From contig NZ_JBQHVU010000034.1 of NCBI RefSeq assembly GCF_052064335.1, positions 1 to 9,092 on the forward strand: 9,092 bases of DNA, given 5' to 3'. The notes under the pieces are model-generated. The model ran no database searches and was not told the DNA's origin. It saw only the letters and a list, made by a program, of their open reading frames with translations. Numbering within the stretch: the stretch's first letter is position 1; every line of letters starts with the position of its first letter. This document shows, piece by piece, positions 6,443 to 9,092 of the stretch. This DNA is from Weimeria sp002480925 (GTDB lineage Bacteria; Bacillota; Clostridia; Lachnospirales; Lachnospiraceae). A program made the translations under genes and the position numbers.

Positions 6443-6480
6443 GTTAAAACTGCCACGCTTAGGGAGGGGCATCTCCTTGT
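6443..6480 (-). ncRNA. toxI: Type III antitoxin RNA (ToxI-like) with a single pseudoknot unit
   Basis: The RNA between promoter and terminator begins AAGGAGAUGCCCCUCCCUAA at 6478 and folds as an H-type pseudoknot. Stem 1 is GGAG (6476-6473) with CUCC (6466-6463); stem 2 is UGCC (6471-6468) with GGCA (6454-6451). As I recall the Pectobacterium ToxI unit, it starts AAGG, has a CCUUUAAG segment and closes with a GC-containing second stem in the same order, so the layout is the same. Only one unit is present; described ToxI-type antitoxins generally carry two or more tandem units. A 5-bp hairpin CAGUU/AACUG (6452-6438) would compete with stem 2. Confidence 0.7.
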
Positions 6481-6486
6481 AGACAT

Positions 6487-6515
6487 AGTATAACATTTTG
6501 AACAGTAAATTTCAA
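6487..6515 (-). promoter_or_regulatory. Promoter of the toxI-toxN locus
   Basis: On the minus strand TTGAAA (6515-6510) and TATACT (6492-6487) are 17 bases apart, with TGT directly before the -10. The predicted start is near 6480, immediately before the pseudoknot unit. Confidence 0.8.
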
Positions 6516-6566
6516 CAAAAAGCGAAAATAGCAGTTGCAGTTTTGGACACTTATTTTCACATTTCG

Positions 6567-7036
6567 GGGGTGCGGACAAAAACCTGGACTCTGACAGGAA
6601 CCGAAAGGAACTGTGAGATGTATTCAAGAAAACTGGTATTGAAAGCACTGAGACTGTACCGCAAATGCGGTTCTGTAACCAAAACCATTATAATCTTGGG
6701 GTATCCAAGCAGAGAATCCATGTATCTATGGATAAAGAATAGTGAGTATATGAACCCCGGAGATCGCATAGACAAGCGTCCTCCCCACAAGTGCCATTTA
6801 TCAATTGCAGAAAAGGAATATGCAGTTAAACGTTGCTTTTATGATGGGGAATCGGTAAAATCAGTATCGGAAGAACTGGGATGCAGCACCACAGGCCTCT
6901 ATCTGTGGCGAGACAAGTATCTCCACTGGTATAACGAAGACAGAATAAAAGAGTCATTAGGATATATGAGTCCTAAAGGGTATCGGGCATCACGTGGGAT
7001 CGCCGTTTAGGCAGTCCAAGGAAATGTCCGCACCCC
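6567..7036 (+). mobile_element. 470-bp IS3-family deletion derivative with intact inverted repeats
   Basis: The left end starts GGGGTGCGGACA (6567-6578) and the right end is its exact complement, TGTCCGCACCCC (7025-7036). Matching continues inward imperfectly (CTGGACT on the left, AGTCCAAGG on the right). Inside is one frame made of IS3-family orfA and the last codons of orfB. The size and intact ends make it MITE-like: unable to move on its own but potentially movable by a related transposase. No clear target duplication is seen (flanks TTTC and ATTC). Confidence 0.8.
6618..7010 (+). pseudogene. orfA-orfB deletion fusion of an IS3-family transposase
   Basis: From the ATG at 6618 the frame reads a typical IS3-family OrfA: MYSRKLVLKALRLYRK, then two helix-turn-helix stretches (VTKTIIILGYPSRESMYLWI and VKSVSEELGCSTTGLYLWRD). 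After WRDKYL it continues in the same frame directly into the OrfB C-terminus, HWYNEDRIKESLGYMSPKGY, ending RASRGIAV. The roughly 250 residues with the DDE integrase core are therefore missing without loss of frame. The product (130 aa) could at most bind the element's ends. The open frame extends 5' to 6498 outside the inverted repeat, but that part is not part of the element. Confidence 0.8.
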
Positions 7037-7066
7037 ATTCTGTACATTTTTAATTATAACTTACTA

Positions 7067-7273
7067 TTTGTGGCAGTGCAGCGCGACGAGCGTATCTACG
7101 TTCAGGTATGTCGTAGGTTGCCGGAGGAATCTGATCGGGAAATCGCCAATCTCATTGAAATCAAGGATAACTACCCTAAATACGTTGTGACGTTGGACGA
7201 GTTGGCCGCAGGAAATGTCAATGGTGTAAAAATCGTATACTTGGCGGATTTTTTGTTGAGTGATGAATACTAA
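7067..7273 (+). pseudogene. C-terminal fragment of a second DUF4143 ATPase
   Basis: The frame FVAVQRDERIYVQVCRRLP ... IEIKDNYPKYVVTLDEL ... VKIVYLADFLLSDEY matches the end of DUF4143-family ATPases. It parallels the tail of the pseudogene at the left of the window (VDFVAVRGDEKMYIQVSDD ... KIKDAYPKLILAN ... IKVYNLADWLL). The two are clearly different in sequence, so this is a separate family member, not a duplication of the first. The ATPase domain and most of the nuclease-like domain are absent. The fragment starts about 30 bases after the IS3 derivative, whose arrival or a linked deletion may have removed the rest. Confidence 0.75.
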
Positions 7274-7420
7274 ATAACAAATTATGACGCATTACATGTA
7301 AAACAGGCTGGAAGTTAAGAATTAAAGATTTTAGCCTAAATTCCCGGGTTTCCAACCTATGTTAGCACTATGAAAAGTGCCTGAAAGCCGCATAAATACT
7401 GATAAAATCGGCATTTTTCC
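7274..7420. other. Intergenic region, probably including the IS1634 left end
   Basis: No gene is visible here. The short inverted repeats GCACT/AGTGC (in GCACTATGAAAAGTGC) and GCCG/CGGC precede the transposase promoter. The left inverted repeat of the IS1634-type element probably lies in this stretch (perhaps near GGGTTTCCAACC), but no matching right end is present in the window to confirm it. Confidence 0.3.
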
Positions 7421-7449
7421 TTTACTTTCCAGACATAGTGTGGTATAAT
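7421..7449 (+). promoter_or_regulatory. Promoter of the IS1634-family transposase
   Basis: TTTACT (7421-7426) and TATAAT (7444-7449) are 17 bases apart, and GGGAGG (7468-7473) precedes the start codon by seven bases. Confidence 0.7.
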
Positions 7450-7480
7450 AATACCAACCTATGAAACGGGAGGTAAAGCG

Positions 7481-9001
7481 ATGTCCTGTATCATTAAAAG
7501 CCTCGATAAACGAAGCGGTATCACATATGTTTACCAGTCCAGCTCTTATTGGGACAAGGAGAAGAAGGCTCCTCGTTCCAAGCGTGTCCTGATTGGCAAA
7601 GTCGATTCAAAGACAGGTGAGGTGGTTCCTACCGATGGCCGTGGTAAAAAGCGCGGCAAGAGCAAACAGCAGGAGCCGGCTTCTTCAAAACCTAAGCCAG
7701 GTCCCGTTCCCGAGACCAGAACAGACCGGCAGTATTACGGTGCTACATACCTTCTTGACCAGATCGGTGAGAAGCTGGGCATCACAGATGATCTGAAAGC
7801 CTGTTTTCCGAACGACTACAAGAAGATCGAATCGCTCGCCTATTTTATGATCCTTGAGGACACAAATACGATTTCACGATTCAGTAAGTTTGCCAAGACG
7901 CACCGTCATCCTTATGGCAGCGACATTCCATCCCAGAGGAGCAGCGAACTGTTCCAGTCGATCACGGAGGAGGCGAAAATGAAGTTCTTCCGTCTTCAGG
8001 GGAAACGTAGGATTGAGAAAGAATACTGGGCATACGACAGTACCTCCATTTCCAGTTGCTCGGAAACGCTCAAGCAGGTAAAGTATGGCAAGAACAAGGA
8101 TGGTGACAAGCTTCCTCAGATAAATCTTGCATTGCTTTTTGGCGAAGAATCAGGACTCCCGTTCTACTACCGCAAGCTGGCTGGCAACATCCCAGATGTG
8201 AAGACCGTCACTGAACTCGTCCTTGAGCTTGATATTCTGGGTTATAAGAAGGTCAAACTTGTCATGGACCGTGGCTACTACAGCGCGGATAACATTAACG
8301 GGCTGTACAAGCAGCATTATAAGTTCCTTGTCGGAGCAAATACTACGCTGTCCTACGCCAAGGCATTTATCAAGGAGCTTGGCGACGACATCCGTAACTA
8401 TGAGAACTACAGTGACCAGTACAAGGTCTACTATGCGAGCAAGTCCATTGCTTGGGATTACACTCAGGAAAGACCTTATAAGGGAGACACCATTTCAGCT
8501 GACCGCAGGATGTATCTGCATCTCTACTACAACCCTGAAAAGGCAGTAGAGGACAATCAGAAACGCACTGCATACTACGTCCAGCTGGAGAAAGAGCTCA
8601 CATCCGGGAAACGTAAACCCGAGCACGAGAAGGATTATGCAAAGTATTTCACCGTGCATGAGACTCCTGTACGTGGGCTGAAAGTCACACCAAACAATGA
8701 GGCAATGAACAAGGCGCGCAGGCTTTATGGTTACTTCGTCCTGATCAGTAACGAGGTCAAAGATCCTGTTGAAGCATTGCAGCTTTACCGTACCAGAGAC
8801 GTCGTAGAGAAGGCCTTCGGGAATCTCAAAGAGCGCCTCAACTGCCGTAGAACGCTGGTATCATCTGAGTCAAGCCTTGAAGGAAAGCTGTTCGTGACTT
8901 TCGTTTCTTTGATATATTTGTCATATATCAAGAACCGAATGCAGGAAAACGACCTTTTTTCAAAGTACACGATAACGGGACTGGTGCTAGAATATAAATA
9001 G
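7481..9001 (+). CDS. IS1634-family DDE transposase, probably truncated at the C-terminus
   Basis: This 506-residue transposase carries the IS4-superfamily catalytic set. Asp186 is in YWAYDSTSIS, Asp263 in LVMDRGYYSADN, and Glu443 lies in YRTRDVVEKAFGNLK, an exact Y-x2-R-x3-E-x6-K signature. The N-terminus (IIKSLDKRSGITYVYQSSSYWDKEKK) is typical of the IS1634 group. It has its own promoter and a strong ribosome binding site. Relatives, from memory, run some tens of residues further; here the frame ends TITGLVLEYK just after the last recognisable segment (NDLFSKYT), and new regulatory sequence begins within 20 bases. The 3' end of the element may therefore be cut, leaving a transposase with intact active site but no right end. 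Activity is uncertain. Confidence 0.85.
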   Translation: MSCIIKSLDKRSGITYVYQSSSYWDKEKKAPRSKRVLIGKVDSKTGEVVPTDGRGKKRGKSKQQEPASSKPKPGPVPETRTDRQYYGATYLLDQIGEKLGITDDLKACFPNDYKKIESLAYFMILEDTNTISRFSKFAKTHRHPYGSDIPSQRSSELFQSITEEAKMKFFRLQGKRRIEKEYWAYDSTSISSCSETLKQVKYGKNKDGDKLPQINLALLFGEESGLPFYYRKLAGNIPDVKTVTELVLELDILGYKKVKLVMDRGYYSADNINGLYKQHYKFLVGANTTLSYAKAFIKELGDDIRNYENYSDQYKVYYASKSIAWDYTQERPYKGDTISADRRMYLHLYYNPEKAVEDNQKRTAYYVQLEKELTSGKRKPEHEKDYAKYFTVHETPVRGLKVTPNNEAMNKARRLYGYFVLISNEVKDPVEALQLYRTRDVVEKAFGNLKERLNCRRTLVSSESSLEGKLFVTFVSLIYLSYIKNRMQENDLFSKYTITGLVLEYK

Positions 9002-9017
9002 TACAAGTTAAAGTGAG

Positions 9018-9060
9018 TTATTCCAAGGAATAAGACTATAATAGAGATAGTCCCAGGAGG
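9018..9060 (+). promoter_or_regulatory. Control region of the next gene, with palindrome and ribosome binding site
   Basis: A perfect palindrome TTATTCC-AA-GGAATAA (9018-9033) directly precedes TATAAT (9037-9042). A second inverted repeat GACTAT/ATAGTC (9034-9039, 9047-9052) surrounds the start of transcription, and AGGAGG (9055-9060) follows. No good -35 box is seen. Confidence 0.5.
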
Positions 9061-9068
9061 AACTCACA

Positions 9069-9092
9069 ATGGCTAGTAAACAACCTCAACAC
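9069..9092 (+). CDS. Start of a gene cut by the window end
   Basis: An ATG eight bases after AGGAGG opens a frame reading MASKQPQH up to the window edge. The ribosome binding site and TATAAT upstream make it a convincing gene start. Eight residues are too few to identify it; given the surroundings another transposase is possible. Confidence 0.6.

Noticed and set aside
6498..6617. N-terminal extension of the IS3-derived ORF upstream of 6618
   Set aside because: The extension crosses the terminal inverted repeat at 6567 and overlaps the toxI promoter; the element's own start at 6618 matches the OrfA beginning.
8223..8549. 108-residue ORF inside the transposase
   Set aside because: It is an overlapping frame within an intact DDE transposase, Ser/Thr/Arg-rich and without a start signal.

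Overview
The window looks like accessory DNA from a low-to-moderate GC Bacillota genome, plausibly a gut Clostridia/Lachnospiraceae-type organism. This rests on the ribosome binding sites (AGGAGG class), the near-consensus sigma-A promoters, and the families present: Abi_2, a ToxN/AbiQ-type toxin, DUF4143 ATPases, and IS21, IS3 and IS1634 elements. I see no housekeeping genes, tRNA, rRNA or CRISPR. The genus is an inference.

Layout from left to right. (1) About 31-1098: a frameshifted AAA ATPase of the DUF4143 type. (2) 1301-1552: a severed end of an IS21-family element. (3) 1610-2657: an intact Fic-fold gene behind a near-consensus promoter loaded with four copies of a GGGAAC-type half-site; its Fic motif lacks the catalytic histidine. 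(4) 2777-3079: a promoter, a short possible RNA, a terminator and a 47-codon relic ORF. (5) 3359-4494, minus strand: an Abi_2 HEPN-type abortive-infection gene preceded by its own promoter, a structured RNA of about 65 nt and an intrinsic terminator. (6) 4740-5790: an internally deleted IS21-family element with both ends. (7) 5792-6515, minus strand: a ToxIN-like type III toxin-antitoxin locus with toxN, a terminator, one pseudoknot RNA unit and a promoter. (8) 6567-7036: a 470-bp IS3-family deletion derivative with intact terminal inverted repeats. (9) 7067-7273: the tail of a second DUF4143 ATPase. (10) 7421-9001: an IS1634-family transposase with an intact DDE triad but apparently a short C-terminus. 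(11) The first codons of another gene begin at 9069.

Taken together this is a small toxin/defence island assembled and scarred by transposons. Three candidate effectors (Fic, Abi_2, ToxN) lie within about 5 kb. Two of them share one architecture: promoter, small structured RNA, intrinsic terminator, toxin gene. In the ToxN case the RNA is almost certainly the antitoxin. In the Abi_2 case a comparable role is an inference. The two IS21 ends are near-identical direct repeats flanking the fic-abi segment, so that segment could be lost by recombination.
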